NCBI GenBank assembly: GCA_905221435.1
Contig: CAJNDD010000009.1
Coordinates: 6,965 to 70,964 of the forward strand
Direction: 5' to 3'
Length of the DNA stretch: 64,000 nucleotides
DNA from: a bacterium
GTDB lineage: Bacteria > Bacillota > Bacilli > Lactobacillales > Streptococcaceae
The translations under genes were made by a program, and so were the position numbers. Every line of letters begins with the position of its first letter. The first letter of the stretch is position 1. Below, one piece after another: positions 39,402 through 47,880 of the stretch. The notes under the pieces are model-generated. The model saw nothing but the letters and a program-made list of their open reading frames with translations. It did no database searches and was not told the origin of the DNA.

Positions 39402-41486
39402 ATGTCAAACAATGAAAACGCTAAAGGTACGTTTCGTAAATTTTTAGATGGTTTTAAGCGTCTCATAAAAAGAGGAAATCAAGAGGAAGAGTTGTCCGCT
39501 ACAAGAGAAAATGAGGGCGAGGATACAGAAGTAGTAGGAGAAAGCATATCTCCTGAAGAAAGTGAAACCTTTCTTATTGATAAGGCTTTAGAGTCTATTC
39601 AGTACTACGATCGTTTGGATGTGATGAATATAGGTGAGGAAAGCAGTTCCGAAGAATCTCTATTGCCAGAAAGTGACTCTAGTCTTTCTCAAGAAAAAGA
39701 ACCAGCTAAGAGTCAAACGGTTAGTGCATCACATTCTTTGGAAACTAGCCTCTCTAAAACTACAGATTCTCGAAAAACAAGAGGCTTGAAGAGTACAGCA
39801 GACTCCATTTCACTATCATTAAGCCTCGAAAACAAAAAAACATCAAGTAGTTTATCTGTTCTTGAGTCAGCCTCAGCCAGCCGTTCAACGGAGCAATCAC
39901 TGAGCGCTAAGACTGCAACATCGCTAAGTGTTTCTATCTCAGAATCCGACTCGGCTAGTCTTTCTCGAGTAGAGTCACAGACTTTATCCCGCGAGTCAGC
40001 CTCAGCCAGCCGTTTAGCAGAGCAATCACTGAGCGCTAAGACTGCAGCATCGTTAAGTGTTTCTATCTCAGAATCCGACTCAGCTAGTCTTTCTCAAGTA
40101 GAGTCGCAGACTTTATCTCGCGAAACATCTCTTAGTTTTTCAGAGTCAGCCTCAGCTAGCCGTTCAGCGGGACAATCACTGAGCGCCGAGGCTGCAACCT
40201 CTCTAAGTGCATCCGTTTCAGAAACCGAATTAATCAGCCTTTCTCAAGTGGAACCACAGACTTCATCAGTTGAAGAATCTCTTAGTTTTGCTATTTCAGA
40301 GTTCGAATCACAAAGTGCCTTTCTTGAACAATCTCTAAGTCAGTATGGTTCTCACTTGTTTAGCCTTTCTGTTTCAGCCTCAGCCTCAGCTTCGCACAGT
40401 GTTTATGTAGAGGAGTCTCTAAGTCAAGCAGCTTCAGAGTCTCACAGTCTGTCCGTTTCGGAATCAGCCTCCTATAGTACATCTGTTTCAGCCTCTACTT
40501 CATACAGTATTTATGTAGAAGAGTCTCTGAGTCAAGCAGCTTCAGAGTCTCACAGTCTGTCCGTTTCGGAATCAGCCTCCTATAGTGCATCTGTTTCAGC
40601 CTCTACATCGTACAGTGTTTATGTAGAAGAGTCTCTGAGCCAAGCAGCTTCAGAGTCTCACAGTCTGTCCGTTTCAGCCTCAGCTTCGCACAGTGTTTAT
40701 GTAGAGGAATCTCTAAGTCAAGCAGCTTCAGAGTCTCATAGTCTGTCCGTTTCGGAATCAGAATCCTATAGAGCATCCGTTTCAGCCTCAGCTTCTCATA
40801 GTGTCTATGTAGAGGAATCTCTAAGTCAAGAGGCTTCAGAGTCTCACAGTCTGTCCGTTTCGGCCTCAGCTTCGCACAGTGTTTATGTAGAGGAATCTCT
40901 AAGCCAAGAGGCTTCAGAGTCTCACAGTCTGTCCGTTTCGGAATCAGAATCCTATAGTGCATCTGTTTCAGCCTCAGCTTCGCACAGTATTTATGTAGAA
41001 GAGTCTCTGAGCCAAGCAGCTTCAGAGTCTCACAGTCTGTCCGTTTCGGAATCAGCCTCCTATAGAGCATTCGTTTCAGCCTCAGCTTCGTACAGTGTTT
41101 ATGTAGAGGAATCTCTAAGCCAAGAGGCTTCAGAGTCTCACAGTCTGTCCGTTTCGGAATCAGAATCCTATAGAGCATCTGTTTCAGCCTCTACATCGTA
41201 CAGTGTTTATTTAGAGGAATCTCTAAGTCAAGAGGCATCCTTATCGCATAGTTTCTCTGTATTGGAGTCGGTGTCCCAAAGTTTGTCGCTTGAGCACTCC
41301 CTTAGTCTATCTGCTTCTGAATCGTCTTCTCAAAGTTTGGTGATAGCAGAATCTCTCAGCGTTAGCCAAGAAGTCTCAACTGATTTAGTGGCTTCAGAGT
41401 CAGCAACTGATAAAACGACTTTTGACTTTAGTAGCACTACACAAGACTTATCAAAATTGACATTGATAAGCAAAAGAAACAAGTAG
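39402..41486 (+). CDS. Serine-rich repeat protein lacking signal peptide and wall anchor
   Basis: A 694-residue protein. Residues 1-30 are basic and possibly amphipathic (FRKFLDGFKRLIKRG), 31-110 acidic, and 110-660 almost entirely Ser-rich repeats of SxSxS type. The C-terminus is LTLISKRNK. Two repeat families are visible: three copies of 43-50 residues (about 155-295) and eight copies of a 36- or 26-residue unit starting VYVEESLSQ (334-601). There is neither the long signal peptide of SecA2-exported serine-rich adhesins nor an LPXTG motif, and the next 400 bases show no frameshifted anchor. It has an ideal promoter and an intact frame, so it is unlikely to be a dead fragment. Function unknown; cytoplasmic scaffold, non-classical export or peripheral membrane binding are possibilities. 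Confidence 0.8.
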   Translation: MSNNENAKGTFRKFLDGFKRLIKRGNQEEELSATRENEGEDTEVVGESISPEESETFLIDKALESIQYYDRLDVMNIGEESSSEESLLPESDSSLSQEKEPAKSQTVSASHSLETSLSKTTDSRKTRGLKSTADSISLSLSLENKKTSSSLSVLESASASRSTEQSLSAKTATSLSVSISESDSASLSRVESQTLSRESASASRLAEQSLSAKTAASLSVSISESDSASLSQVESQTLSRETSLSFSESASASRSAGQSLSAEAATSLSASVSETELISLSQVEPQTSSVEESLSFAISEFESQSAFLEQSLSQYGSHLFSLSVSASASASHSVYVEESLSQAASESHSLSVSESASYSTSVSASTSYSIYVEESLSQAASESHSLSVSESASYSASVSASTSYSVYVEESLSQAASESHSLSVSASASHSVYVEESLSQAASESHSLSVSESESYRASVSASASHSVYVEESLSQEASESHSLSVSASASHSVYVEESLSQEASESHSLSVSESESYSASVSASASHSIYVEESLSQAASESHSLSVSESASYRAFVSASASYSVYVEESLSQEASESHSLSVSESESYRASVSASTSYSVYLEESLSQEASLSHSFSVLESVSQSLSLEHSLSLSASESSSQSLVIAESLSVSQEVSTDLVASESATDKTTFDFSSTTQDLSKLTLISKRNK
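40401..41204 (+). repeat. In-gene tandem repeats, 108- and 78-base units
   Basis: Eight in-frame units, six of 108 bases (36 codons) and two of 78 bases (26 codons), total 804 bases. They encode VYVEESLSQ(A/E)ASESHS-type segments, and a ninth degenerate copy follows at 41205. The short unit equals the long one minus ten codons, so unequal exchange within serine blocks is evident. Copy number is expected to vary between strains, and assembly from short reads may miscount it. Confidence 0.9.
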
Positions 41487-41602
41487 GCGCTGAAGAGATA
41501 GATTTCGGTCCGTATCTGAATGAGGAGATTGTATATAATTCCTTGTCATTTATCCTTTCGTTTTATTTGAAAGGGAATGTTCTTGTTTTCTATTGAAACC
41601 TT

Positions 41603-41630
41603 GGGGAAGACCAGTCGGGTCTTCCCCTTT
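41603..41630 (+). terminator. Terminator downstream of the serine-rich gene
   Basis: GGGGAAGACC (41603-41612) and GGTCTTCCCC (41618-41627) form a perfect ten-base stem followed by TTT. It lies about 115 bases after the stop codon. Confidence 0.85.
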
Positions 41631-41902
41631 TGATGGTTTAGGAAAAGTAGATTTACGAATCATAAACTTGTTAAAGTTACGAAAATGAGAGCGAATTTTA
41701 GAAAAATGAGAACATATAGCCTCTGAAAAGAGTTGATTGAACGGTTGCATCTTTATCGTAATTATTAACTAGAAAACCTAGCTTAATGACTTGCTTTTTC
41801 ATATTTTTGTCAGTTGAGCGCCAAAATTGGACATTTGAGAAGAGAGGGGAATTTTTATCTTTCTCGCAGAGTATAATCATGTATACGAAGGGAGAACTGA
41901 AA
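41631..41902. other. A+T-rich intergenic region without recognised gene
   Basis: With the stretch from 41487 this makes a gap of 416 bases between the serine-rich gene and the membrane protein gene at 41903. Apart from the terminator and the SD (AAGGGAG) of the next gene I see no conserved coding frame. An in-frame upward extension of the next gene to 41786 exists but lacks an SD. An ATAATC/TATAC-containing stretch near 41873-41885 may hold a promoter. Confidence 0.5.
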
Positions 41903-42526
41903 ATGATAAAATCAATTCGCATCTTATTGTTACTAGCTTTGATCCAGATTAGTTTGAGTAGCTGCTTGCTGTGGAAGGGAGCCATCTTAACCTTAAAGCA
42001 GTCAAGCGCCTATTTTCTAGTGTTTATCGTATTGGCATCAGGTCTGTGCGTGGGGATGAATTTCTTTTATACCCAAGATCAGGATGTCCATAGCATCTTA
42101 AACAGTCAGAAAAAAGTGAAACTATTTTATAGTATCTTGTTGGTCTTAAACCTAGCTGGTGTCTGTCTGGTATTGTCGGAGACTATTTTTACAAAGACAG
42201 CTTTTCAGCAAGAGTTAGTAGATCTTTTCTTGCCCTCCTTCTTTTTCTTGTTTGGGATTGATTTACTTGTCTTTTTACCATTTAAAAAGTACAGCCGAGA
42301 TTTGGGAACTTCTCTCGATAAGAAAAAAACAGTTATCCTGACAGTTCTGGCAACCTTGCTATTCTTGAGAAATCCAATAACAGTATTATCCATTGTTTTT
42401 TATGTCGGTTTGGGATTCATTTTTGCTCGTTTTCTGTTTCCAAAATCTATGAGAAGGGAATTTTCTTTTTACGGGCACGTAATCCGAGATATTTTACTTG
42501 TTAGCGCCATGTGTATATTCTTCTAA
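41903..42526 (+). CDS. Multi-span membrane protein of unknown function
   Basis: A 207-residue integral membrane protein, starting at ATG 41903 behind AAGGGAG. About five to six hydrophobic segments are visible (RILLLLALIQISLSSC, SAYFLVFIVLASGLCVG, LFYSILLVLNLAGVCLVL, LFLPSFFFLFGIDLLVFL, ILTVLATLLFL, VLSIVFYVGLGFIFARF), with basic loops between them. No catalytic motif or named family is recognised. It lies upstream of tsaE-GNAT-LCP but is separated from tsaE by 103 bases containing a separate promoter. Confidence 0.65.
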   Translation: MIKSIRILLLLALIQISLSSCLLWKGAILTLKQSSAYFLVFIVLASGLCVGMNFFYTQDQDVHSILNSQKKVKLFYSILLVLNLAGVCLVLSETIFTKTAFQQELVDLFLPSFFFLFGIDLLVFLPFKKYSRDLGTSLDKKKTVILTVLATLLFLRNPITVLSIVFYVGLGFIFARFLFPKSMRREFSFYGHVIRDILLVSAMCIFF

Positions 42527-42614
42527 AAACGCTTTTCTATCAATAAAAATTCCCTATTTTCCCAAATTTATTATAGTAAGTTTGTAAAGAAAATTCACAC
42601 AAAAGAAAACTTTT

Positions 42615-42623
42615 TGGTATAAT
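42615..42623 (+). promoter_or_regulatory. tsaE extended -10, positioned for a leaderless mRNA
   Basis: TGGTATAAT ends at 42623 and the tsaE ATG begins at 42630, six bases later, as for rsuA and the MATE gene. No SD lies upstream of the ATG. Confidence 0.7.
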
Positions 42624-42629
42624 AGTAGC

Positions 42630-43073
42630 ATGTACACAAAAAATGAAGAAGAGCTGATCAATCTGGGAGAACGCCTAGGGACCTTACTCCAAAAAAACGA
42701 TGTTTTGATCTTGTCTGGAGAACTGGGTGCTGGTAAAACAACCTTTACTAAGGGTCTTGCCAAGGGCTTGGGTATTCATCAGATGATCAAAAGTCCAACT
42801 TACACCATCGTGAGAGAGTATGAAGGTCGTTTGCCACTTTACCACTTGGATGTCTATCGGATTGAAGGGGATGCTGATTCTATTGACTTGGATGAGTTCC
42901 TCTTCGGTGGTGGTGTGACCGTTATTGAGTGGGGTCATCTTTTAGGTAAGGATTTACCAGATTCCTATTTGGAGTTGGAACTCTTGAAAGAAGCTGAAGG
43001 TCGTCGCCTCTATTTTACCGCTCAGGGTTCTCGTGCTGAACAACTGATTAAGGAGCTTCAAGATGGAGTATGA
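42630..43073 (+). CDS. tsaE: tRNA threonylcarbamoyladenosine biosynthesis ATPase TsaE
   Basis: A 147-residue P-loop protein: Walker A GELGAGKTT (about 32-40), the LDVYR segment and a Walker B-like FLFGGGVTVIEWG region, all typical of TsaE. With TsaB, TsaC and TsaD it makes the universal t6A37 modification of ANN-decoding tRNAs. The ATG at 42630 appears leaderless. Its stop overlaps the start of the acetyltransferase gene by eleven bases, so the downstream gene is translationally coupled. Confidence 0.92.
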   Translation: MYTKNEEELINLGERLGTLLQKNDVLILSGELGAGKTTFTKGLAKGLGIHQMIKSPTYTIVREYEGRLPLYHLDVYRIEGDADSIDLDEFLFGGGVTVIEWGHLLGKDLPDSYLELELLKEAEGRRLYFTAQGSRAEQLIKELQDGV

Positions 43074-43584
43074 ACTTTGTATTCGTGAGGCTGAATCTCA
43101 TGATGCCGCTGCTTTGGTTGCATTCTTGGATCTAGTTGGTCAGGAGACAGATTTCACCAGTTTGGATGAAAATGGTATCCTGATGACAGAATCTGAAATG
43201 GCGCTTTTTATTGAAAAGCAAGCGACTTCAGATAACCAAATCACTCTCCTAGCCTTCCTGAATGATGAAATTGCAGGTGTTTTGAACATCACGGCAGAGC
43301 AGCGTATACGGATTCGCCACATCGGGGATATCTTTTTGGTCATCCAAAGGAAGTTTTGGAATCATGGCTTAGGAAGCATGCTCCTTGAAGAAGGTATTGA
43401 GTGGGCTAAAACTAGTGGAGTTTTGCATCGTTTGCAGCTCAGTGTACAAAAGCGCAACGAGGCAGCTATCCACCTCTATTCAAAATTTGGATTTGTTACA
43501 GAAGGCTTACAAGAAAGAGGAGCCTATTTAGAAGAAGGGATATTTTTAAACGTTTACCTGATGGGTAGACTGATAGATAAGTGA
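43063..43584 (+). CDS. GNAT-family N-acetyltransferase
   Basis: A 173-residue acetyltransferase with the GNAT acetyl-CoA site (QRKFWNHGLGSMLLEEGIEWA, shortened motif Q-x-x-G-x-G replaced by RKFWNHGLG near 95-103) and the following LQLSVQKRNEAAIHLYSKFGF block (near 125-145) that is typical of RimJ/RimL-like members. Substrate unknown. The first eleven bases overlap tsaE and the LCP gene begins four bases after its stop, so it is the middle gene of a three-gene unit. The same gene order occurs near cinA in pneumococcus. Confidence 0.85.
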   Translation: MEYELCIREAESHDAAALVAFLDLVGQETDFTSLDENGILMTESEMALFIEKQATSDNQITLLAFLNDEIAGVLNITAEQRIRIRHIGDIFLVIQRKFWNHGLGSMLLEEGIEWAKTSGVLHRLQLSVQKRNEAAIHLYSKFGFVTEGLQERGAYLEEGIFLNVYLMGRLIDK

Positions 43585-43588
43585 TAAG

Positions 43589-44623
43589 ATGGTAAAAAAA
43601 ATAATCGGAATGCTATTAGCTTTTCTAGCAGTAACAGCTTTAGGTGTGGGTGCTTATGCCTATACTATTTATTATCAAGGAACAGAAACCTTAAGTAAAA
43701 AAACTTATAAGAAAATTGGTGAAGAAACCAACGTTATTGAAGCGACAGAACCTCTAACTATTCTCTTGATGGGGGTGGACACGGGAAATGAGGAACGTCT
43801 TGATCCTTGGGTAGGGAACAGCGATTCCATGATTCTCTTGACAGTCAATCCCAAAACCAAGAAAACCACTATGATGAGTTTGGAACGGGATATTTTGACT
43901 AAGATTGATCTTGGGAAAGGACAAGTTCAGGAAGCAAAACTCAATGCTGCCTATGCCAATGGTGGTGCAGAGTTGGCTATTTCAACTATTCAAAAAATGA
44001 TGAATATCCATATCGATCGTTATATCATGGTTAACATGAAGGGATTGCAACAGCTAGTTGATGCAGTTGGGGGAATCACAGTAAATAACACACTTGGTTT
44101 CCCAATTTCCATTACTGACCAAGAAGAGTTTAATAAGATTTCTATTGGTGTTGGAGAACAAACCTTGAATGGTGAGGAAGCTTTGGTATACTCACGGATG
44201 CGTTATCAGGATCCTGAAGGGGATTATGGTCGTCAAAAACGTCAACGTGAAGTCATTCAAAAAATTGTGGAAAAAGTCTTGAGTTTGAATAGCATTAGTC
44301 ATTATCAGGCAATCCTAAAAGCGCTCAGTGAAAATATGCAGACCAACATAGACCTTTCAGCGAAAAGCGTACCTCAATTACTTGGTTATCAAGATTCTTT
44401 TAAAAATATTGAGACACTTCAACTTCGTGGTGAGGGCGAAGAATTACAGGGAATCTCTTACCAAATCGTGACGAGAGAGCATATGCTAGAAATGCAAAAT
44501 CTCTTGCGCCGTTCCCTAGGGAGAGAGGATGTGACGGAGTTGGAGACCAACGCTGTTCTGTATGAAAATCTTTATGGTCGAACAGCACCTTCCACAAATG
44601 CTTCAAACGAAGAGATAGAATAA
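43589..44623 (+). CDS. LytR-CpsA-Psr (LCP) family cell-wall ligase
   Basis: A 344-residue membrane-anchored LCP protein. A short cytoplasmic end and one transmembrane segment (about 7-27) are followed by the extracytoplasmic LCP domain with MGVDTGNE (near 57), DSMILLTVNPKTKKTTMMSLERDI (shortened: DSMILLTV and SLERDI, near 75-100) and YSRMRYQDPEGDYGRQKRQREV-type Arg-rich block (near 205-225) that binds polyprenyl pyrophosphate. LCP enzymes attach teichoic acid or capsule to peptidoglycan. The homologue upstream of cinA in pneumococcus is called LytR. It ends the tsaE unit, with a terminator following. Confidence 0.92.
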   Translation: MVKKIIGMLLAFLAVTALGVGAYAYTIYYQGTETLSKKTYKKIGEETNVIEATEPLTILLMGVDTGNEERLDPWVGNSDSMILLTVNPKTKKTTMMSLERDILTKIDLGKGQVQEAKLNAAYANGGAELAISTIQKMMNIHIDRYIMVNMKGLQQLVDAVGGITVNNTLGFPISITDQEEFNKISIGVGEQTLNGEEALVYSRMRYQDPEGDYGRQKRQREVIQKIVEKVLSLNSISHYQAILKALSENMQTNIDLSAKSVPQLLGYQDSFKNIETLQLRGEGEELQGISYQIVTREHMLEMQNLLRRSLGREDVTELETNAVLYENLYGRTAPSTNASNEEIE

Positions 44624-44634
44624 AACTAAGAATC

Positions 44635-44663
44635 AAATCGTGGGAAATTTCCTGCGATTTTTT
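44635..44663 (+). terminator. Terminator after the LCP gene
   Basis: AAATCG (44635-44640) and CGATTT (44655-44660) flank the palindromic GGAAATTTCC and are followed by a T-run. It lies immediately before the competence-type promoter of cinA. Confidence 0.8.
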
Positions 44664-44671
44664 CAAAAAAA

Positions 44672-44679
44672 TTCGAATA
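44672..44679 (+). promoter_or_regulatory. ComX (SigX) box-like site upstream of cinA
   Basis: TTCGAATA differs from the late-competence consensus TACGAATA in one base and follows a T-rich stretch (44658-44663), as such boxes do. It lies 17 bases before the cinA ATG, with AGGAGG between. cinA-recA are late competence genes in pneumococcus, which supports the call. Confidence 0.65.
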
Positions 44680-44696
44680 GATAGGTAGGAGGAAAT

Positions 44697-45953
44697 ATGA
44701 AAGCAGAAATCATTGCTGTAGGAACGGAAATTTTGACAGGGCAGATTGTCAATACCAATGCCCAGTTTTTATCAGAAAAATTAGCAGAAATTGGAGTAGA
44801 TGTTTACTTCCAAACGGCAGTGGGAGATAATGAAGCTCGTCTTTTGTCCTTGCTTGAGATTGCGAGTCAACGTAGTAATCTTGTGATTTTGACAGGGGGC
44901 TTGGGACCAACTGAGGATGATTTGACCAAACAAACTCTGGCAAAATTTTTAGGAAAAAACTTAGTGTTTGATCCTCAAGCGCAAGAAAAACTGGATATCT
45001 TTTTTGCTCATAGACCTGACTATGCTCGGACACCAAATAATGAGCGCCAAGCCCAAATTTTAGAAGGGGCAACTCCATTGCCAAATGAGACAGGTTTAGC
45101 AGTAGGAGGGGTGTTGGAAGTAGATGGCGTGACCTATGTGGTTCTCCCGGGACCGCCAAGCGAGTTGAAACCCATGGTCTTAAATCAACTCTTGCCCAAG
45201 TTGATGACTAGCAGCAAGTTGTATTCACGAGTGCTCCGTTTCTTTGGGATTGGTGAAAGTCAGTTGGTGACCATTTTGGCGGATTTGATTGATAATCAAA
45301 CAGATCCGACCTTGGCTCCTTATGCTAAAACGGGAGAAGTGACCTTGCGTTTGTCTACAAAAGCAGTCAGTCAAGAAAAGGCTGATCAAGCACTGGATAT
45401 CCTAGAAAATCAACTCTTGAATCGTCAGACTTTCGAGGGAATTTCTCTACGAGACATCTGTTATGGATATGGGGAAGAAACCAGCCTAGCAAGTGTCGTT
45501 GTAGAAGAACTAAAGAAGAGACAGAAAAGCATTACTGCGGCAGAAAGCTTGACAGCAGGCCTTTTTCAAGCGACATTAGCAGACTTTTCGGGCGTCTCTG
45601 CCATCTTTAATGGCGGTTTTGTCACTTACAGTTTAGAAGAAAAGTCTAAGATGCTGGAAATTTCTGAGCAAGAGCTTAAAAAACATGGTGTCGTTTCAGA
45701 GTTTACGGCTCGAAAAATGGCAGAGCAGGCACGGCTCAAGACTCAGTCTGATTATGGAGTCAGTTTGACGGGGGTTGCTGGACCAGATAGCCTAGAGGGT
45801 CATCCAGCTGGTACAGTTTTTATTGGACTGGCACATGCAAAAGGGATAGAGGTTATCAAGGTTAATATCGCAGGACGAAGTCGAGCAGATGTTCGACATA
45901 TCGCGGTCATGCATGCCTTTAACCTAGTTCGCAAGGCTTTATTAAGTGACTAA
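44697..45953 (+). CDS. cinA: Competence/damage-inducible protein CinA
   Basis: A 418-residue protein of full CinA length: N-terminal molybdopterin-binding-like domain ([16 protein letters not shown] near 6-21, GGLGPTEDD near 67-75) and the C-terminal CinA domain with [20 protein letters not shown] and GVAGPD motifs, which in some relatives deamidates NMN. In streptococci it associates with RecA at the membrane during transformation. The start has AGGAGG, with a ComX-box-like promoter just upstream. recA follows after 54 bases and also has its own extended -10. Confidence 0.94.
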   Translation: MKAEIIAVGTEILTGQIVNTNAQFLSEKLAEIGVDVYFQTAVGDNEARLLSLLEIASQRSNLVILTGGLGPTEDDLTKQTLAKFLGKNLVFDPQAQEKLDIFFAHRPDYARTPNNERQAQILEGATPLPNETGLAVGGVLEVDGVTYVVLPGPPSELKPMVLNQLLPKLMTSSKLYSRVLRFFGIGESQLVTILADLIDNQTDPTLAPYAKTGEVTLRLSTKAVSQEKADQALDILENQLLNRQTFEGISLRDICYGYGEETSLASVVVEELKKRQKSITAAESLTAGLFQATLADFSGVSAIFNGGFVTYSLEEKSKMLEISEQELKKHGVVSEFTARKMAEQARLKTQSDYGVSLTGVAGPDSLEGHPAGTVFIGLAHAKGIEVIKVNIAGRSRADVRHIAVMHAFNLVRKALLSD

Positions 45954-45957
45954 CTTT

Positions 45958-45966
45958 TGATATAAT
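45958..45966 (+). promoter_or_regulatory. recA extended -10 promoter
   Basis: TGATATAAT (hexamer 45961-45966) in the cinA-recA gap gives recA basal expression independent of competence. No strong -35 is visible. Confidence 0.6.
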
Positions 45967-46007
45967 AGTAGATAGGTCTTAGGACTATTAGAATACAGGA
46001 GAATAGA

Positions 46008-47159
46008 ATGGCGAAAAAACCAACAAAAAAATTAGATGAAATTGGGAAAAAATTTGGGGCTGACCGTGAAAAAGCATTGAACGATGCCCTGAAATTGATT
46101 GAGAAAGACTTTGGTAAAGGATCAATCATGCGCTTGGGTGAGCGCGCGGAGCAAAAAGTTCAAGTGATGAGTTCAGGATCATTGGCTCTGGACATTGCCC
46201 TTGGTTCAGGTGGTTATCCTAAAGGACGTATCATCGAAATCTATGGACCAGAGTCTTCTGGTAAGACAACGGTTGCCCTTCACGCTGTTGCGCAAGCACA
46301 GAAGGAAGGCGGTATTGCAGCCTTTATCGATGCAGAACATGCGCTTGATCCGGCCTATGCTGCAGCCCTTGGTGTGAATATTGATGAACTGCTCTTGTCA
46401 CAACCAGACTCAGGGGAACAAGGTCTTGAAATTGCAGGAAAATTGATTGACTCAGGTGCAGTTGACCTCGTCGTAATCGACTCGGTTGCGGCCCTTGTAC
46501 CTCGTGCAGAAATTGATGGAGACATTGGAGATAGCCACGTTGGTTTGCAAGCTCGTATGATGAGCCAGGCTATGCGTAAACTCGGAGCTTCTATCAATAA
46601 AACCAAAACAATTGCCATCTTTATCAACCAATTACGTGAAAAAGTTGGGGTTATGTTTGGAAACCCAGAAACAACTCCTGGTGGACGTGCTCTGAAATTC
46701 TATGCTTCAGTCCGTTTGGATGTTCGTGGAAGCACACAAATCAAGGGAACTGGTGACCAAAAAGATACCAATGTTGGTAAGGAAACCAAGATCAAGGTCG
46801 TGAAAAACAAGGTAGCTCCACCATTTAAGGAAGCCTTTGTTGAAATCATGTACGGAGAAGGGATTTCTAAGACCGGTGAACTCTTGAAGATCGCAAGTGA
46901 TCTCGATATCATCCAAAAAGCAGGAGCATGGTACTCTTACAAGGGTGAAAAAATCGGGCAAGGATCTGAAAATGCTAAGAAATACTTGGCGGATCACCCA
47001 GAGATTTTTGATGAGATTGACCATCAGGTTCGTGTTCAATACGGTTTGATTGAAGATGAAGAAGGGACAACTCCTACTTCTGTAGTTGAAGATTTAGCAC
47101 CTAACCAAGAAGTAACGCTTGATCTAGGCGATGGACTTGAAATCGAAATCGAAGAATAA
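46008..47159 (+). CDS. recA: Recombinase RecA
   Basis: A 383-residue RecA with Walker [10 protein letters not shown] (about 76-84), Walker [11 protein letters not shown], loop L1/L2 region with [16 protein letters not shown] and the GNPETTPGG block, and an acidic C-terminal tail ([13 protein letters not shown]) longer than the core. It drives strand exchange in repair and transformation. SD AGGAGAA before the ATG. A 14-bp terminator follows directly, so the operon ends here. The dinF-lytA genes that follow recA in pneumococcus are not joined to it. Confidence 0.98.
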   Translation: MAKKPTKKLDEIGKKFGADREKALNDALKLIEKDFGKGSIMRLGERAEQKVQVMSSGSLALDIALGSGGYPKGRIIEIYGPESSGKTTVALHAVAQAQKEGGIAAFIDAEHALDPAYAAALGVNIDELLLSQPDSGEQGLEIAGKLIDSGAVDLVVIDSVAALVPRAEIDGDIGDSHVGLQARMMSQAMRKLGASINKTKTIAIFINQLREKVGVMFGNPETTPGGRALKFYASVRLDVRGSTQIKGTGDQKDTNVGKETKIKVVKNKVAPPFKEAFVEIMYGEGISKTGELLKIASDLDIIQKAGAWYSYKGEKIGQGSENAKKYLADHPEIFDEIDHQVRVQYGLIEDEEGTTPTSVVEDLAPNQEVTLDLGDGLEIEIEE

Positions 47160-47160
47160 C

Positions 47161-47196
47161 ATAAAAAGTAGCAGATAATGAACTGCTACTTTTTAT
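47161..47196 (+). terminator. recA terminator, bidirectional
   Basis: A perfect 14-base inverted repeat (ATAAAAAGTAGCAG and CTGCTACTTTTTAT) with an eight-base loop and T-runs on both strands. It also serves the convergent acetyltransferase gene. Confidence 0.92.
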
Positions 47197-47216
47197 GTTT
47201 GTTTCAGATGAAAGAA

Positions 47217-47771
47217 CTAATGGTCACTAAAACGACGATACTCGATATGAAAGTCAAAATAATGCTCATCCTGTAGCTTTTGGAAGATGTCGCGATAGGC
47301 TTTCTCGTCAAAATGGTCGCCACGGTAGAGGATTTCAAAACTCAAACCTTCGTACTCTAGAAAAGCATTGGCTGTTTTGAAGCCATTTTGTCGATAGAAA
47401 TCCATGCGGGCCTTTCTCTGCTCCAAGTTATCGCATTCTTCATCCAAGCGCTCGACTTCCAGTAACATGGTTCGCTGGTAAAAATCAGTCAGCTTTTCGA
47501 TGATTTCTTTTCCATATCCGTGGCTTCTCAAGTGGGGCATGATGGCAAAAAAACTGACATAGAAGGCCTTTGGATTGGAGATAGCAAAAGCAAAGCCGAC
47601 AAACTCTTCTTGGTTATAAAAAGCAAAAAAGTGGGCGTCCTCTCGGTCCTGATAGCGCAAGAACTCTGATAGAGGAACTCGTTCTTCCTCGGGGAATGCT
47701 TCCTTGTTTAGCTTTTCAACCTTATCCAGATCAGGAAATACATCGGTAATTAATTGACTGGTCAAACTCAT
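47217..47771 (-). CDS. GNAT-family N-acetyltransferase
   Basis: A 184-residue acetyltransferase. The start ATG at 47771 has a perfect AGGAGG seven bases upstream; an in-frame start 16 codons earlier lacks one. The core shows FVGFAFAISNPKAFYVSFFAIMPHLRSHGYGKEIIEKL, shortened here to the acetyl-CoA loop RSHGYGKEI (near 100). The substrate is unknown. It is convergent with recA and divergent from the MATE gene, and probably monocistronic. Confidence 0.85.
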   Translation of the reverse strand: MSLTSQLITDVFPDLDKVEKLNKEAFPEEERVPLSEFLRYQDREDAHFFAFYNQEEFVGFAFAISNPKAFYVSFFAIMPHLRSHGYGKEIIEKLTDFYQRTMLLEVERLDEECDNLEQRKARMDFYRQNGFKTANAFLEYEGLSFEILYRGDHFDEKAYRDIFQKLQDEHYFDFHIEYRRFSDH

Positions 47772-47865
47772 AAATGACCTCCTTTTCTTGATTATAGCAA
47801 ATTGTTTCTCTGTAAGCAATTGATTTCAAACTTAGTGATAGAGTCTTGTCGCTCCTTTAGAAAGC

Positions 47866-47874
47866 TGATATAAT
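47866..47874 (+). promoter_or_regulatory. MATE-gene extended -10, positioned for a leaderless mRNA
   Basis: TGATATAAT ends at 47874 and the ATG begins at 47881, again six bases later, with no SD. This is the third instance of this layout in the window. Confidence 0.7.
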
Positions 47875-47880
47875 AGCTTT

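Noticed and set aside
40603..41178. Long minus-strand ORF (191 codons) inside the serine-rich gene
   Set aside because: It is the complement of the repeat array, and its periodicity follows from the plus-strand repeats; there is no SD or promoter.
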